NCBI RefSeq assembly: GCF_027922145.1
Contig: NZ_BSFC01000021.1
Coordinates: 434,001-498,000, forward strand
DNA length: 64,000 nt
Source of the DNA: Novosphingobium resinovorum
Lineage (GTDB): Bacteria > Pseudomonadota > Alphaproteobacteria > Sphingomonadales > Sphingomonadaceae
Reading direction: 5' to 3'
Shown: in pieces, positions 43,503 through 53,417 of the stretch
How the letters are laid out: every line of letters begins with the position of its first letter
How positions within the stretch are numbered: the first letter of the stretch is position 1
Position numbers and translations under genes: made by a program
The notes under the pieces: model-generated
Told to the model about the DNA's origin: nothing
The model's database searches: none
What the model saw: the letters and a program-made list of their open reading frames with translations, nothing else

Positions 43503-44441
43503 ATGTTGAGATCGTTCCCTTCACAGCCGGATGGAACAAAAACGCTATGGCTCGATCTATGTTCGCCCGATGACGCCGAAAAGGCAACGATCGAGAAGCG
43601 CTATGGCGTGCACATTCCCGATATCGACGCCCTGCGCGAGATTGAGACGTCAAGCCGGCTGCGCATGGATGGAAACGTGCTTTATATGAGCGCTCCCTTG
43701 ATTACCGGTGCCGGCACTGATCGTTGGCGATTTTCGCCGACCGGCTTCATTCTTACGCCGGACGTGCTCCTTACGGTGCGATATACCGAAATCGCGTCCT
43801 TCGAGGCTGTCGCTGGCACCTTTACCAACCCGGCGCAAATGACACCCGTTTCCGTGCTTGCAACTTTACTTGAAGACGTCGTGGACCGCGCGGCGGATCA
43901 CCTCGAGCATGCCTCGGAAATCGTTGCCGGAGCTTCCCAATCACTGTTCTTCGAAGAGACATCCCGGCCGGGACTTAATACGGAAACCCGCAAGATCCGC
44001 GAGATCATGCGGAATATGGGCCAGGCAAGCGACCGGGCGTCGCGCGTGCGCTACACGTTCCTGAGTATCGGGCGGCTGGTGAACTTCATCCTCGATCGGT
44101 GCACGCCCAAGCTGGATCAGGAGATGCAGGACAGACTGGAAGCCGTCCGCCACGACATCACGTCACTCGACGAATTCGAGACGAGCCTCGAAGGACGCAT
44201 TCAACTTCTCCAGGACGCGGCAAGCGCGTTCCTCAACATCGAACAGAACGACGTGGTGAAAGTGCTCACCGTAGCGTCGGTGGTCGGCATCCCGCCTGTA
44301 CTTGTGGTCGGCGTGTACGGAATGAACTTCCACGTCATGCCCGAACTGAATTGGCCTTTTGGCTACCCGCTGGCCCTTGGCCTATGCGTCTTGTCCGGGG
44401 TCCTACCCTACGTCTGGTTCAAGAAGCGAGGCTGGATCTAG
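43503..44441 (+). CDS. corA: CorA-family magnesium/divalent cation transporter
   Basis: A 312-residue CorA channel. A long cytoplasmic N-terminal domain rich in alpha/beta and coiled-coil segments is followed by two C-terminal helices. The signature VYGMNFHVMPELNWPFGYPL (GMN motif between the helices) and the basic end FKKRGWI are intact. Start at 43503 behind AAGAGG. It ends 4 bp into the convergent MFS gene and lies directly after the transposase remnant. Confidence 0.92.
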   Translation: MLRSFPSQPDGTKTLWLDLCSPDDAEKATIEKRYGVHIPDIDALREIETSSRLRMDGNVLYMSAPLITGAGTDRWRFSPTGFILTPDVLLTVRYTEIASFEAVAGTFTNPAQMTPVSVLATLLEDVVDRAADHLEHASEIVAGASQSLFFEETSRPGLNTETRKIREIMRNMGQASDRASRVRYTFLSIGRLVNFILDRCTPKLDQEMQDRLEAVRHDITSLDEFETSLEGRIQLLQDAASAFLNIEQNDVVKVLTVASVVGIPPVLVVGVYGMNFHVMPELNWPFGYPLALGLCVLSGVLPYVWFKKRGWI

Positions 44442-45703
44442 GTCTCTTCGGGCACATCGCGCATCGCTGCCAGGATTGGCAGAACGCAAAGCGCCACCAC
44501 AGCGATCATGATGCCGGGAGCCGTTTCCGCGCCGGTCCTCGCAATCAAGACCTGTGCCAGCCACGGGGTGAGGCCGCCAAACAGCGCTGTGGCGCTGGTG
44601 GCGCCCAACGCCAGGCCGCTGAGACGCCCCTCGGCAGGCACCTGCTCAGCAGTGGCGACGGCCCCCACTGCACTTACGCCGCCTGCCAGCACAGCCAACA
44701 GCACCGCAGCCATCATCGCCTCGCTTCGCGACGCTCCGGCGAGAAGACCGAAGAGGAAATAAGGCACCGTCGCGCCCAGTATTGCGAGCGACACCAGTAC
44801 CGCGCGGCGTCCAAAGCGATCAGAGACAAGGCCAACGAAAGGAGTCACCACGATGACCGCTAGCGCGGCGATCGTCGCCAGTTGCAGCGACTGGGCTTCG
44901 CTGAGCCGTCCGGACGAAGTCAGGAATACCGGCACATAGGTTATGCCGACATAATATGTGATCGAACCCAGCGCCGAGATTGCGAAACCACGCAACACAC
45001 CCGCCCGATGGTGCGTCAACGCGTGAACGAGGGGTCGGCGCGGCAAGGTTCCGGCATCGCGGTTCGCAGCGAATTCAGGCGATTCCGCCATGGCCGAGCG
45101 GGCCAGAAGGATCAGTCCGGCCAGCGCCGCGCCGACAAAGAACGGAATGCGCCAGCCCCAGCCGTCCAGCTGCGCTGCTGGTAGCAGGCTGACCGTCAGC
45201 GCCGCGACACCGGCTGCCAGCAGCCCGCCAACCTCGCTCGTCGCGGCAGCGAGCGAAGTGACCAGACCACGCCGATGCCTTGGCGCGCCCTCGAGAAGAT
45301 AAGCGACGACCCCGGTATATTCGCCGCCGACAGCGAACCCCATGACGCAGCGGAGACCCAGCAGCGCCGCGCCAGCCAGCGGCCCGGCCTGCGCGGCAGT
45401 GGGCAGCATGGCGGTCAGCAGCATTGCGCCGGTCATCAGGCCCATGGAGGCGAGCAATGTCGCGCGGCGCCCATGGCGATCCCCGAAATGGCCGAATACC
45501 AGCGCACCAGCCGGCCGCATGAGATAGGCCACGGCAAAGCCCAGAAGCGCAGTAAGAATCGCCGCGTCTGGTGTCTCGCCCGGAAAGAACACGCGCGAAA
45601 GCACTGTTGCCATGTAGAGGAACAAGGTGAAATCATACCATTCGACTACGGTGGACAGCGCCGCGAGGGCGAGCGAACGACGATCCAGCGGATGCGTTCT
45701 CAC
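44438..45703 (-). CDS. MFS transporter, metabolite:H+ symporter (MHS) type
   Basis: A 421-residue, twelve-helix transporter of the MHS branch (ProP, KgtP, ShiA). Signatures: VVEWYDFTLFLYMATVLSRV, RPAGALVFGHFGDRHGRRAT between helices 2 and 3, and FVGLVSDRFGRRAVLV. It probably imports a small organic acid or zwitterion. GTG start at 45703, five bases after the stop of the GST gene; longer forms would use TTG and overlap that gene. Confidence 0.87.
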   Translation of the reverse strand: MRTHPLDRRSLALAALSTVVEWYDFTLFLYMATVLSRVFFPGETPDAAILTALLGFAVAYLMRPAGALVFGHFGDRHGRRATLLASMGLMTGAMLLTAMLPTAAQAGPLAGAALLGLRCVMGFAVGGEYTGVVAYLLEGAPRHRRGLVTSLAAATSEVGGLLAAGVAALTVSLLPAAQLDGWGWRIPFFVGAALAGLILLARSAMAESPEFAANRDAGTLPRRPLVHALTHHRAGVLRGFAISALGSITYYVGITYVPVFLTSSGRLSEAQSLQLATIAALAVIVVTPFVGLVSDRFGRRAVLVSLAILGATVPYFLFGLLAGASRSEAMMAAVLLAVLAGGVSAVGAVATAEQVPAEGRLSGLALGATSATALFGGLTPWLAQVLIARTGAETAPGIMIAVVALCVLPILAAMRDVPEET

Positions 45704-45708
45704 GATTA

Positions 45709-46407
45709 CTACGACGCCACCGCGCGCAGGGACTTTTCGATCTCGCCCCCGCAATAGGCATCCCCGTATCTGGTGCGGGACACTTGCGCCAATAGTGCCA
45801 GACCAGGTGTCGCCTGCATTCGCCTGACAAGCGCGTCGACTTGCGGCGCAGTCTCGGCCAAAACCGTAGCAATCACGGCAAAGCGTTCGCTTATCGTAGA
45901 CCAGAGAGTGGCGGTCACGATATCTGCCAAGCCCGGATCCCGGGTGCCGAACAAGGTGCCCCCATCAGACACGAGGCCACCGGCGCGACCAGTCGCCTCC
46001 CATATTTCCATCCACCGTCTCAGACGTGGCATGAACCCGCGCCATTTTTCACCGGTCCACATTTCCCGGCCGCCGTCGAGGGTGATTTCATCGAGAACGT
46101 CGTTGGCATCGTTGACGACCTTCATAGTCTGCGCCCGCGCTTCTAGCGACTGCGGCAGAAGGTCGAGTTTTTCACCCAGATACCATGCTATCGCAGGCAT
46201 CTGCGCGATGGAAAAGCCGTTGGCATTATCGACGAGTACCGGCGGCCCCATGAAGGGAATAGGCTGACCCGATGGATGTCGCCCCATGATCTCCCCGATC
46301 TCGTCACTGCCATGCTCTGCCCAATTCGCGCCCGCATAGGCAAGGATACCGCGAAGGAACTGCCCCCGGAACGGAACCGGCCAGTAATACAAATCGAAAT
46401 CGGCCAT
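45709..46407 (-). CDS. Glutathione S-transferase family protein
   Basis: A 232-residue GST-fold protein. The N-terminal thioredoxin-like domain (FDLYYWPVPFRGQFLRGILA) has the usual PPVLVDNANGFSIAQMPAIA segment (cis-Pro and Ser/Gln glutathione contacts). The C-terminal helical domain follows. It is co-transcribed with the downstream MHS-type transporter gene. Detoxification or catabolism of the transported compound is a guess only. Confidence 0.85.
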   Translation of the reverse strand: MADFDLYYWPVPFRGQFLRGILAYAGANWAEHGSDEIGEIMGRHPSGQPIPFMGPPVLVDNANGFSIAQMPAIAWYLGEKLDLLPQSLEARAQTMKVVNDANDVLDEITLDGGREMWTGEKWRGFMPRLRRWMEIWEATGRAGGLVSDGGTLFGTRDPGLADIVTATLWSTISERFAVIATVLAETAPQVDALVRRMQATPGLALLAQVSRTRYGDAYCGGEIEKSLRAVAS

Positions 46408-46567
46408 CGCGCATTCCTGACAGGGATAATATCAGCATCAATGCACGCTGCAGCGCTTCGTTTCGCACTATCTTGCAATTCGGCCCGGTCGGACGCGAAC
46501 CTGGCCAGCGCACCGAGATGAACTCCTGACCCGTTCGCGGGTTGTGGACAGTCAAAGGAGCCGCGCG

Positions 46568-47476
46568 ATGACCTTTCCCGATGCCCATGCTGCCGACGCA
46601 AAGCTGGATACCGCGCGCGGGGGAGAGACCATCGATGACGAGACCGAAGAGCAGCCGGACAAAGCGCTCGACACCGCCGAAGTGCAGGAGGTGGAGGAGC
46701 GGCGGGCAGGTTCTTCCAAGATCGTGCACGAGGTCGTGCGCCTGCAGGGCGAGGAGGAACTGCGGCGCCCCGCCCTTGCCCTGATCCTGTCCGGCATCGC
46801 GGCCGGGCTGGCGATCGCGCTATCGCTGCTGTGCGAGCTGTTCCTGCGCAGTCACCTCCCCGACACAGACTGGGCACCCCTCGTCTATTTCCTGGGCTAT
46901 CCCATCGGTTACCTGATCGTCGTCATGGGCCGCCTTCAGCTCTTCACCGAAAGTACGGTAACTGCAGTGCTGCCCGTCGCGACTTCTCCTTCCCTCCACA
47001 GCTTCAGGCGGCTGGCCCGCCTATGGGCATGCGTCCTTGTAGGAAACCTTGTCGGCGTCACGCTCGTCAGTGCGCTGATGGCGGGCGAGATCATCATTAC
47101 GCACGAGCAACGGATGGTCGCGCTCGACATTCTGGGCAAACTAGAACTCCAGCACTGGACGCGCACGCTGACGCTCGGGATTCCAGCCGGATTCATCATG
47201 GCAGCCATCGCCTGGGTCCTCCCGAATGCACGCGGCAGCGAATTCTGGGTGATCTTCGCCCTTACCTACGTCATTGCACTGGGCGGCTTCGCGCATGTCG
47301 TCACCGGATCGTCGCAGGCGAGCTTTCTATGGCTGAGCGGCTCCATCGGTTTCGGCGAAGCCTGGATCGAATTCACGCTTCCAGCGCTGGCTGGCAACAT
47401 CATAGGCGGCACCGGCCTGTTCGCGGTACTCGCGCATGGCCAGATGCGCAGCGACCTTGGCGCTGACGAACCGTAA
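46568..47476 (+). CDS. Formate/nitrite transporter (FNT) family channel, YfdC-like
   Basis: A 302-residue inner-membrane protein. An acidic cytoplasmic N-terminus of about 65 residues (DDETEEQPDKALDTAEVQEV) precedes six predicted helices of the FocA/NirC fold. It matches the YfdC subgroup: YFLGYPIGYLIVVMGRLQLF, TESTVTAVLPV, and GFAHVVTGSSQASFLW. The transported anion is unknown for YfdC-type proteins. The ATG at 46568 has AAAGGAG upstream and is preferred to an earlier in-frame start. Confidence 0.87.
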   Translation: MTFPDAHAADAKLDTARGGETIDDETEEQPDKALDTAEVQEVEERRAGSSKIVHEVVRLQGEEELRRPALALILSGIAAGLAIALSLLCELFLRSHLPDTDWAPLVYFLGYPIGYLIVVMGRLQLFTESTVTAVLPVATSPSLHSFRRLARLWACVLVGNLVGVTLVSALMAGEIIITHEQRMVALDILGKLELQHWTRTLTLGIPAGFIMAAIAWVLPNARGSEFWVIFALTYVIALGGFAHVVTGSSQASFLWLSGSIGFGEAWIEFTLPALAGNIIGGTGLFAVLAHGQMRSDLGADEP

Positions 47477-47560
47477 GGCATACGCATCCCGGTTAATTGC
47501 CTGAACGACATCAGGATCATGCGCCCCGCCCATGCGTTGATCTTGCGGAGAAGGAACCTG

Positions 47561-49810
47561 ATGATGTCGTTTGTTACTGCCGCCCGCCGCAAAGTCCTGA
47601 CGCGCCCTGTGCTGTCGCTCGTGCAGTCCGCGCTGCCAGCATTATCCGCCACCGAGAACGAAGCGATCGATGCGGGTAACACCTGGTGGGATGCCGCCCT
47701 GTTCACCGGCAATCCCGATTGGGAAGCTTTGCTCGCATTCCCGCCTGCCACGCTCAATGCGGAAGAGCAGGCCTTCATGACAGGGCCGGTCGAGACGTTG
47801 TGCGAGATGATCGATGATTGGCGCATGACCTGGGAAACCCACGACCTGTCGCCCGAAGCATGGGCGTACCTCAAGTCCGAGAAATTCTTCGGCATCATCA
47901 TTCCAAAGGAACATGGCGGCCTCGGCTTCTCGAATTTCGCGCATAGCGAGATCGTGAGGAAGATCGCCACCCGCTCGGTCTCCGGGGCGGTGACGGCAAT
48001 GGTCCCCAACTCTTTGGGACCGGGCGAACTGATCCTGCGCTTCGGCACCGAGACGCAGCAGGAGCATTGGCTCCCCCGCCTCGCCGACGGGCGCGAGATT
48101 CCCGCCTTCGGCCTCACCAGCCCGGAGGCGGGATCGGATGCCGCCGCAATGATCGATGAAGGCGTGGTTTGCCGGGGCGATTGGCAGGGCGAAGACGTGC
48201 TCGGCATCCGGCTCAACTGGCACAAGCGGTACATTACGCTAGGCCCTGTCGCGACAATCCTCGGCCTCGCGTTCAAGCTGCGCGATCCCGAGCACCTGCT
48301 TGGAGGGCAGGACGAGATCGGCATCACCGTGGCGCTGGTGCCCACCGATCTGCCCGGCGTCACCATCGGGCGGCGACATATCCCCTCGATGCAGACCTTC
48401 CAGAACGGTCCCAACGAAGGCAAGGATGTCTTCATCCCGCTCGATAACGTAATCGGCGGCCCCGAGCGTGTCGGCCATGGCTGGAAGATGCTGATGAGCG
48501 CGCTGGCCGCCGGACGCGGCATCTCTCTGCCTTCGCTCTCTGCGGCGGCAGGCGCCTTCGCCGCGCACACGACCGGCGCCTATGCGCGGGTGCGCTCGCA
48601 GTTCAACCTGCCGATCGGCAAGTTCGAAGGCATCCAGGAACGCCTCGCCCGGATAGCGGGCAACGCCTACCTGCTCGACGGAGCGCGGCGGCTGACATGC
48701 GCGGGGCTCGACCAGGGCAACCATCCCGCCGTGATCTCCTCCATCCTCAAGCTGCACGCAACGGAGCGGATGCGCGTGGTCATCAACGATGCGATGGACG
48801 TCCACGGCGGCAAGGCGGTAATCGATGGGCCGCGCAACTACATGGCCAGCCATTATCGCGCGATCCCGGTCGGCATCACCGTCGAAGGCGCGAACATCCT
48901 GACGCGCAGCCTGATGGTCTTCGGGCAGGGCGCGATCCGCTCGCATCCCTACCTGCTCGACGAGATCCGCGCGGTGGGCGGCACCGATCGCACGCAGGCG
49001 CTGGCAGATTTCGACAAAGTGCTATGGAAGCATGTCGGCCACGCGCTCAAGACCGCGATCCGCGCCTTCGTGCGAAGTTGGAGTGGCGGCGTCTTCGCGC
49101 CTGCGCCCAAGGCGGGGAAAGCCACGCGATACTACCGCCAGATGAGCCGCTACGCCGCCGCCTTCGCGTTTTGCTCGGACATCGCGTTCCTGACGCTGGG
49201 CGGCGAACTCAAGCGGCGTGAACTGCTCTCGGCGCGGCTCGGTGACGTCCTGTCCGAACTCTACATGCTCTCGGGCGCACTCAAGCGCTGGGAGGACGAA
49301 GGCCGGCAGGACGACGATCTGCCTCTCCTCGACTGGTGCGTGCAGAGCGGTTTCGCAAGCATTGAGCAGAGTTTCGCGCAAATCATCGAGAATTTCCCTG
49401 TGCGTCCAGTCGGCTGGATGCTGCGCCTGTTCATCATGCCTTATGGTAGACGCCGCAACGGTCCCACCGATCGCACCGTCCGCCGTGCTGCCGCGATCCT
49501 GCTCGAGCCTTGCCCCGCGCGCGACCGGCTGGTCGAAAATGTCTATATCGGCGGCCAGGACGAAGCGGTTGCCCGGCTGACCGAAGCATTCCGCAAGACC
49601 GTAACCACCCAGCCGATTCATGACCGGATGAAACAGGCCCATGTCCTCAACGCCGACGAGGCGCTGACGGCGGGGCTGATCTCCGCCGAAGAACGCAAGC
49701 AGTTGCGCGAGGCCGATGCTGCCGTGGCCGAAGTAATCGCCGTGGACGACTTCGCGCCCGAAGAACTGGCAAGGAGGGCGGAAGCTCCGCTACGCGAGGC
49801 CGCCGAATGA
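47561..49810 (+). CDS. fadE: Acyl-CoA dehydrogenase
   Basis: A 749-residue FadE-type acyl-CoA dehydrogenase carrying out the first step of fatty-acid beta-oxidation. It is much longer than standard acyl-CoA dehydrogenases because of the FadE C-terminal extension (about residue 540 onward). Visible segments: IIPKEHGGLGFSNFAHSEIV, FGLTSPEAGSDAAAMIDEGV (FAD/substrate loop) and VGITVEGANILTRSLMVFGQ, which contains the catalytic Glu. Start at 47561 behind GAAGGA; an upstream ATG at 47519 lacks a good ribosome site. It stands apart from the sulfur genes. Confidence 0.93.
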   Translation: MMSFVTAARRKVLTRPVLSLVQSALPALSATENEAIDAGNTWWDAALFTGNPDWEALLAFPPATLNAEEQAFMTGPVETLCEMIDDWRMTWETHDLSPEAWAYLKSEKFFGIIIPKEHGGLGFSNFAHSEIVRKIATRSVSGAVTAMVPNSLGPGELILRFGTETQQEHWLPRLADGREIPAFGLTSPEAGSDAAAMIDEGVVCRGDWQGEDVLGIRLNWHKRYITLGPVATILGLAFKLRDPEHLLGGQDEIGITVALVPTDLPGVTIGRRHIPSMQTFQNGPNEGKDVFIPLDNVIGGPERVGHGWKMLMSALAAGRGISLPSLSAAAGAFAAHTTGAYARVRSQFNLPIGKFEGIQERLARIAGNAYLLDGARRLTCAGLDQGNHPAVISSILKLHATERMRVVINDAMDVHGGKAVIDGPRNYMASHYRAIPVGITVEGANILTRSLMVFGQGAIRSHPYLLDEIRAVGGTDRTQALADFDKVLWKHVGHALKTAIRAFVRSWSGGVFAPAPKAGKATRYYRQMSRYAAAFAFCSDIAFLTLGGELKRRELLSARLGDVLSELYMLSGALKRWEDEGRQDDDLPLLDWCVQSGFASIEQSFAQIIENFPVRPVGWMLRLFIMPYGRRRNGPTDRTVRRAAAILLEPCPARDRLVENVYIGGQDEAVARLTEAFRKTVTTQPIHDRMKQAHVLNADEALTAGLISAEERKQLREADAAVAEVIAVDDFAPEELARRAEAPLREAAE

Positions 49811-49886
49811 GCGGTCAACCTTTCCGCCGGGAAGTTCTCTCCCGCTCCCCGGCTTATTCCACGCATACTTGGGCGCGGGACAAGAT

Positions 49887-50792
49887 TCAGGTTTCTTGCT
49901 TCTCCCAATACGCAGGCGTCCCAATCTCCGCCCGCAGCCATTCCGTCAGTGCCGCCAGCTTCGCCGAGGCGCTGCGGTTGCGCGTATAGGCGATGTAGAG
50001 TTCCGCTCCCTCTGCTTGCGCCCCCACGTCGATTTGCCGCAGCGTGCCATCTTCCAGTTGTCGATACGTGAAAAACGTAGGGAGCAGTGCGATGCCGAGA
50101 CCCGCGAGTGCGGCGTCGCGCATCACGATGCCGTTGTTGACGCGCAGGCAGGCGCGCGGCCGCAGGATGGTTTCGCGTTCACCGGCATTGAACCGCCAGT
50201 CTGCGGAGCGGTTGGAGTAGAGGATCGCGCGGGCCCGATCCAGTTCCTCCAGCGAGGCGGGCATACCGTGCTTTTCCAGATAGGATGGTGCGGCGACCAG
50301 GAGGCGTCTGCTTGAGGCCAGGCGCTTTGCGATCAGGCGTGTGTCCTGGATCGGACCGTGACGGATCACCGCGTCATACCCGTCGGCGGCGACGTCCACG
50401 AACTTGTCGTCGAGATCGATGCTGAGGTCGATGTCCGGATGTACGGCCAGGAATGCATTCAGCATTCGCCCGAGGTGCAGCGTACCGAACCCAATCGGCC
50501 CGGCCAGGCGCAGTGGTCCGGACAGGGAGCCTCGCCTCTCCGCTATCTCCGCCTGTGCCTCGACCGTTTCGCGGATGATCCGGCGCGCCCGTTCAAGAAA
50601 CATTTCACCCTCGCCGGTGAGGGACAACTTGCGGGTCGTGCGCTGCATCAGGCTGGCCCCCAGCAGTCTTTCGAGTTCCGCGACGCGCTCGCTCACGACC
50701 GATTTGGCGAGGCCCAGGCGTCGCGCCGCCTCACTTATCGATCCTGCTTCGGCCACGGCAACGAACGCGGCCACTCCTTCAAGTTTCATCAT
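49887..50792 (-). CDS. LysR-family transcriptional regulator
   Basis: A 301-residue LysR regulator of the CrgA/AaeR-like type. The HTH is FVAVAEAGSISEAARRLGLA then KSVVSERVAELERLLGASLM. The effector domain contains GFGTLHLGRMLNAFLAVHPD and YDAVIRHGPIQD. It is divergent from an SDR gene at 50960, the common arrangement for a LysR regulator controlling its neighbour. Confidence 0.9.
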   Translation of the reverse strand: MMKLEGVAAFVAVAEAGSISEAARRLGLAKSVVSERVAELERLLGASLMQRTTRKLSLTGEGEMFLERARRIIRETVEAQAEIAERRGSLSGPLRLAGPIGFGTLHLGRMLNAFLAVHPDIDLSIDLDDKFVDVAADGYDAVIRHGPIQDTRLIAKRLASSRRLLVAAPSYLEKHGMPASLEELDRARAILYSNRSADWRFNAGERETILRPRACLRVNNGIVMRDAALAGLGIALLPTFFTYRQLEDGTLRQIDVGAQAEGAELYIAYTRNRSASAKLAALTEWLRAEIGTPAYWEKQET

Positions 50793-50959
50793 CGTTCGGC
50801 ATTCCCGAAAGCCTATTCCGGAATTTGGCGGCTAGTGCGCACGATGGCCTGAATTCATCTTGCGGTCGACAGCCCGCAGCGTGCGGGAGGAAGCAAGCGG
50901 CAGATGCCTGTTCGAACTATCGGAAGCAGGCAAGTCCGACACAAGACGGAGCAGTACAA

Positions 50960-51673
50960 ATGACCGACTTCTCAGCCAAAACAGCACTCGTCATCGGCGG
51001 CAGCCGGGGCATCGGCGCCGCGATCGTCCGGCGCCTGGCCGCCGGCGGGGCCGCCGTGACCTTCTCCTACGCCGGAGCAGCGGAGGCCGCCCAGGCACTT
51101 GCGGCCGAAACCGGCGGAAAGGCAGTCCGGTCGGACGCGGCAGACCGCGATGCGGTGATCGATCTCGTCGCGGAGGCAGGACCGCTCGACATCCTTGTCG
51201 TCAACGCCGGCGTTCTCGTGCTCGGCGATCCGCTGGAACAGGATGCGGATGCCGTCGACCGCATGTTGGACGTGAATATCCGTGCGCCCTACCATGCCGC
51301 GGTGGAAGCAGCCCGGCGCATGCCGGACAACGGCCGGATCATCTTCATCGGATCGACCAACGGAGATCGCATTCCGTTCGCGGGCGGCGCGGCCTATGCG
51401 CTCACCAAGTCCGCGATCCAGGGGCTGACGCGCGGCCTGGCCCGTGACTTCGGCGCGAGGGGCATCACCGTCAACGCCGTCCAGCCTGGCCCGACCGATA
51501 CGGACATGAACCCCGGCGACGGCCCCATGAAGGATTTCATGCACACGTTCATGGCCATCAAGCGCCACGCCCGGCCCGAAGAAATCGCCGGCATGGTCGC
51601 CTATCTGGCCGGCCCCGAAGCAGGTGTCGTCACCGGCGCGCTCCATACCATAGACGGCGGGTTCGGCGCCTGA
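50960..51673 (+). CDS. Short-chain dehydrogenase/reductase, classical type
   Basis: A 237-residue NAD(P)-dependent SDR. The cofactor motif is GGSRGIGAAI, the Asn motif VNAGVLV, and the catalytic Ser and YxxxK are intact (IGSTNGDRIPF then AAYALTKSAI). The C-terminus GVVTGALHTIDGGFGA is typical of the FabG-like group. The ATG at 50960 follows CGGAG. Divergent from and probably regulated by the LysR gene at 49887. Confidence 0.9.
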   Translation: MTDFSAKTALVIGGSRGIGAAIVRRLAAGGAAVTFSYAGAAEAAQALAAETGGKAVRSDAADRDAVIDLVAEAGPLDILVVNAGVLVLGDPLEQDADAVDRMLDVNIRAPYHAAVEAARRMPDNGRIIFIGSTNGDRIPFAGGAAYALTKSAIQGLTRGLARDFGARGITVNAVQPGPTDTDMNPGDGPMKDFMHTFMAIKRHARPEEIAGMVAYLAGPEAGVVTGALHTIDGGFGA

Positions 51674-51978
51674 AGGAACCCGCGGCAACGAACGATGCAG
51701 CGGCAGATACCAGGTTCATCCAAACTCCGCATAGGCGATCAATACCGTCACGCAAAGCCTGAGCTCTGGACGTGAAGCCCGGCTATCCGGGCTTTCCGGT
51801 CCATATCCGCCTTGGACCAGGGCGCTTCGGCGCCCTGATTGGCCACATTGGTCAAGTCGCGGCGGGGCTTTTGCGGCATTGAACCGGGGTTGGAAGAGAC
51901 GATCCGGTCGATCACGTCGGCCTCTTCCGTGATACTTGGCAACCAAGGGCCGCAAAGGCTCGCCGGAAGGGAACGAGG
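51674..51978. other. Intergenic stretch, no gene recognised
   Basis: About 305 bases. A hairpin AAGCCCGG-CTAT-CCGGGCTT lies near 51777. A 64-codon minus-strand frame (51748-51942, TTG start) has fairly protein-like composition but resembles nothing I recognise, and is left uncalled. Confidence 0.4.
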
Positions 51979-52524
51979 ATGGAGCAGGCTTTGCGCGAGA
52001 TGATCGACCGGGAGGCGATCCGAACCTGCGTGGCGCGGTTGGCGCGCGGCGAGGACCGGCGCAGCGCGGAACTGATCCGTTCATGCTGGTGGCCTGACGC
52101 GCGCTTCGACTACGGCGTGCACAACGGCTCCTTCGACGCCTACCTGGCATGGGTGGTGCCCGGTGCCGACGCGATCAAGGACACCCAGCATATGCTCGGC
52201 CAGTCGCACATCGAATTGGCGGGGGCGACGGCACGGGCTGAGACCCATGTGTTCTCGTACCACCGGATCGACATGGGCGAAGGCGATCGCGACACCTGCA
52301 TCGGCGGTCGTTACCTCGACACCTTCGAGAAGCGGCCCGGCGCATCGGGCGAGCCCGAGTGGCGCATTGCCGACCGCGTGATGCTCTATGACTGGGAACA
52401 GGACTGGGGCGCCGCTGCGGACTGGTCCAGGGGCGTGATGGGCTACCCCTTCACTGCCGACCATTTCCCCGGCCGCGCAAAAGCCGACTACAGCGAAAGC
52501 TGGTTCGCGGGAACTGCAGCATGA
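51979..52524 (+). CDS. SnoaL-like NTF2-superfamily protein
   Basis: A 181-residue cone-fold protein of the SnoaL_4 type, a group containing dehydratases, isomerases and dehydrochlorinases. Visible: REMIDREAIRTCVARLARGE (N-terminal helix with the usual RxxIRxxxxRxxRGxD pattern), WWPDARFDYG and the C-terminal WRIADRVMLYDWEQDW. Its catalytic residues cannot be assigned. It starts an operon of four genes with 4-11 bp overlaps in which SnoaL-like and SDR genes alternate. Confidence 0.8.
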   Translation: MEQALREMIDREAIRTCVARLARGEDRRSAELIRSCWWPDARFDYGVHNGSFDAYLAWVVPGADAIKDTQHMLGQSHIELAGATARAETHVFSYHRIDMGEGDRDTCIGGRYLDTFEKRPGASGEPEWRIADRVMLYDWEQDWGAAADWSRGVMGYPFTADHFPGRAKADYSESWFAGTAA

Positions 52525-53417
52525 GCGCCCCGCTTGCGGGCAAGGTCGCGCTGGTCACCGGCGCCAGCCGGGGCATCGGCAAGGGCATAGCGCTCGTGCT
52601 CGCCGAGCAGGGCGCCACGGTCTACGTCACCGGCCGCACCGTCAACGAGGGTGACTACTACCTGCCCGGCACGGTCGGCGGGACCGCCGCCGAATGCGAC
52701 GCGCGCGGACGCAAGAGCGGCGGCGGCGGCATAGCCGTCGCCTGCGACCATGGCGACGACGAGGCCGTGGCCGCGCTGTTCGCCCGGATCGCATCGGAAC
52801 AGGGCCGCCTCGACATTCTGGTCAACAACGCCTTCACGCTTTCCGACGACCTGCTGGAGCCCAAGGGCTTCTGGGAAAAGCCGCTCTCCAATCTGGAGAT
52901 GTGGGATGTCGGGGTAAAGTCGAACTACGTAGCGGCCTGGCACGCGGCGAAGATCATGACGCCGCAGAAGTCGGGGCTCATCGTCGCGATCTCGGGCTTT
53001 GCGGCAGTGACTTATACATATGGCGTGATCTTCGGCACCTCCAAGTCCGCAGTGGACCGCATGGCGCGTGACATGGCGATCGAACTGGAACCCCACGGCG
53101 TCGCCTCGCTGACCCTGTGGCAAGGGCTGACCCTGACCGAGAAGGCGCGGGACAACCTCGCAAAGATGGGGGACAGGATGACCACGTCCATCACTTCGAT
53201 GCAGGGCAGTTCCGTCGAGCATCCGGGGCGCGTGGTCGCCGCGCTCGCCGCCGATCCAGAGGTCATGAAGCGCTCCGGGGGCGAATTCATCACCGCAGAG
53301 CTGGCGCAGGAATACGGCCTGACCGACGTGGACGGCAGCGTCATCGCATCGGCACGCGCGACCCGGGGATCGCCGATATGGAAGCCCATCTCGGAGGTTG
53401 ACTATCGTGGCAAATGA
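52521..53417 (+). CDS. DHRS1-like short-chain dehydrogenase with Phe in place of catalytic Tyr
   Basis: A 298-residue SDR of the DHRS1-like group. The cofactor motif is TGASRGIGKGIA and the Asn motif VNNAFTLSDD. After the catalytic Ser region (VAISGFAAVTYTYGVIF), the YxxxK motif reads FGTSK, with Phe for Tyr; DHRS1 has YGVGK. A Tyr lies four residues earlier (TYTYG) and could substitute, otherwise redox activity is doubtful. LTLWQGLTLTEKA follows as in the family. It overlaps both neighbours. Confidence 0.83.
   Translation: MSAPLAGKVALVTGASRGIGKGIALVLAEQGATVYVTGRTVNEGDYYLPGTVGGTAAECDARGRKSGGGGIAVACDHGDDEAVAALFARIASEQGRLDILVNNAFTLSDDLLEPKGFWEKPLSNLEMWDVGVKSNYVAAWHAAKIMTPQKSGLIVAISGFAAVTYTYGVIFGTSKSAVDRMARDMAIELEPHGVASLTLWQGLTLTEKARDNLAKMGDRMTTSITSMQGSSVEHPGRVVAALAADPEVMKRSGGEFITAELAQEYGLTDVDGSVIASARATRGSPIWKPISEVDYRGK

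Noticed and set aside
51748..51942. Small minus-strand gene of 64 codons
   Set aside because: TTG start, no clear ribosome site, no recognised family; left as intergenic.
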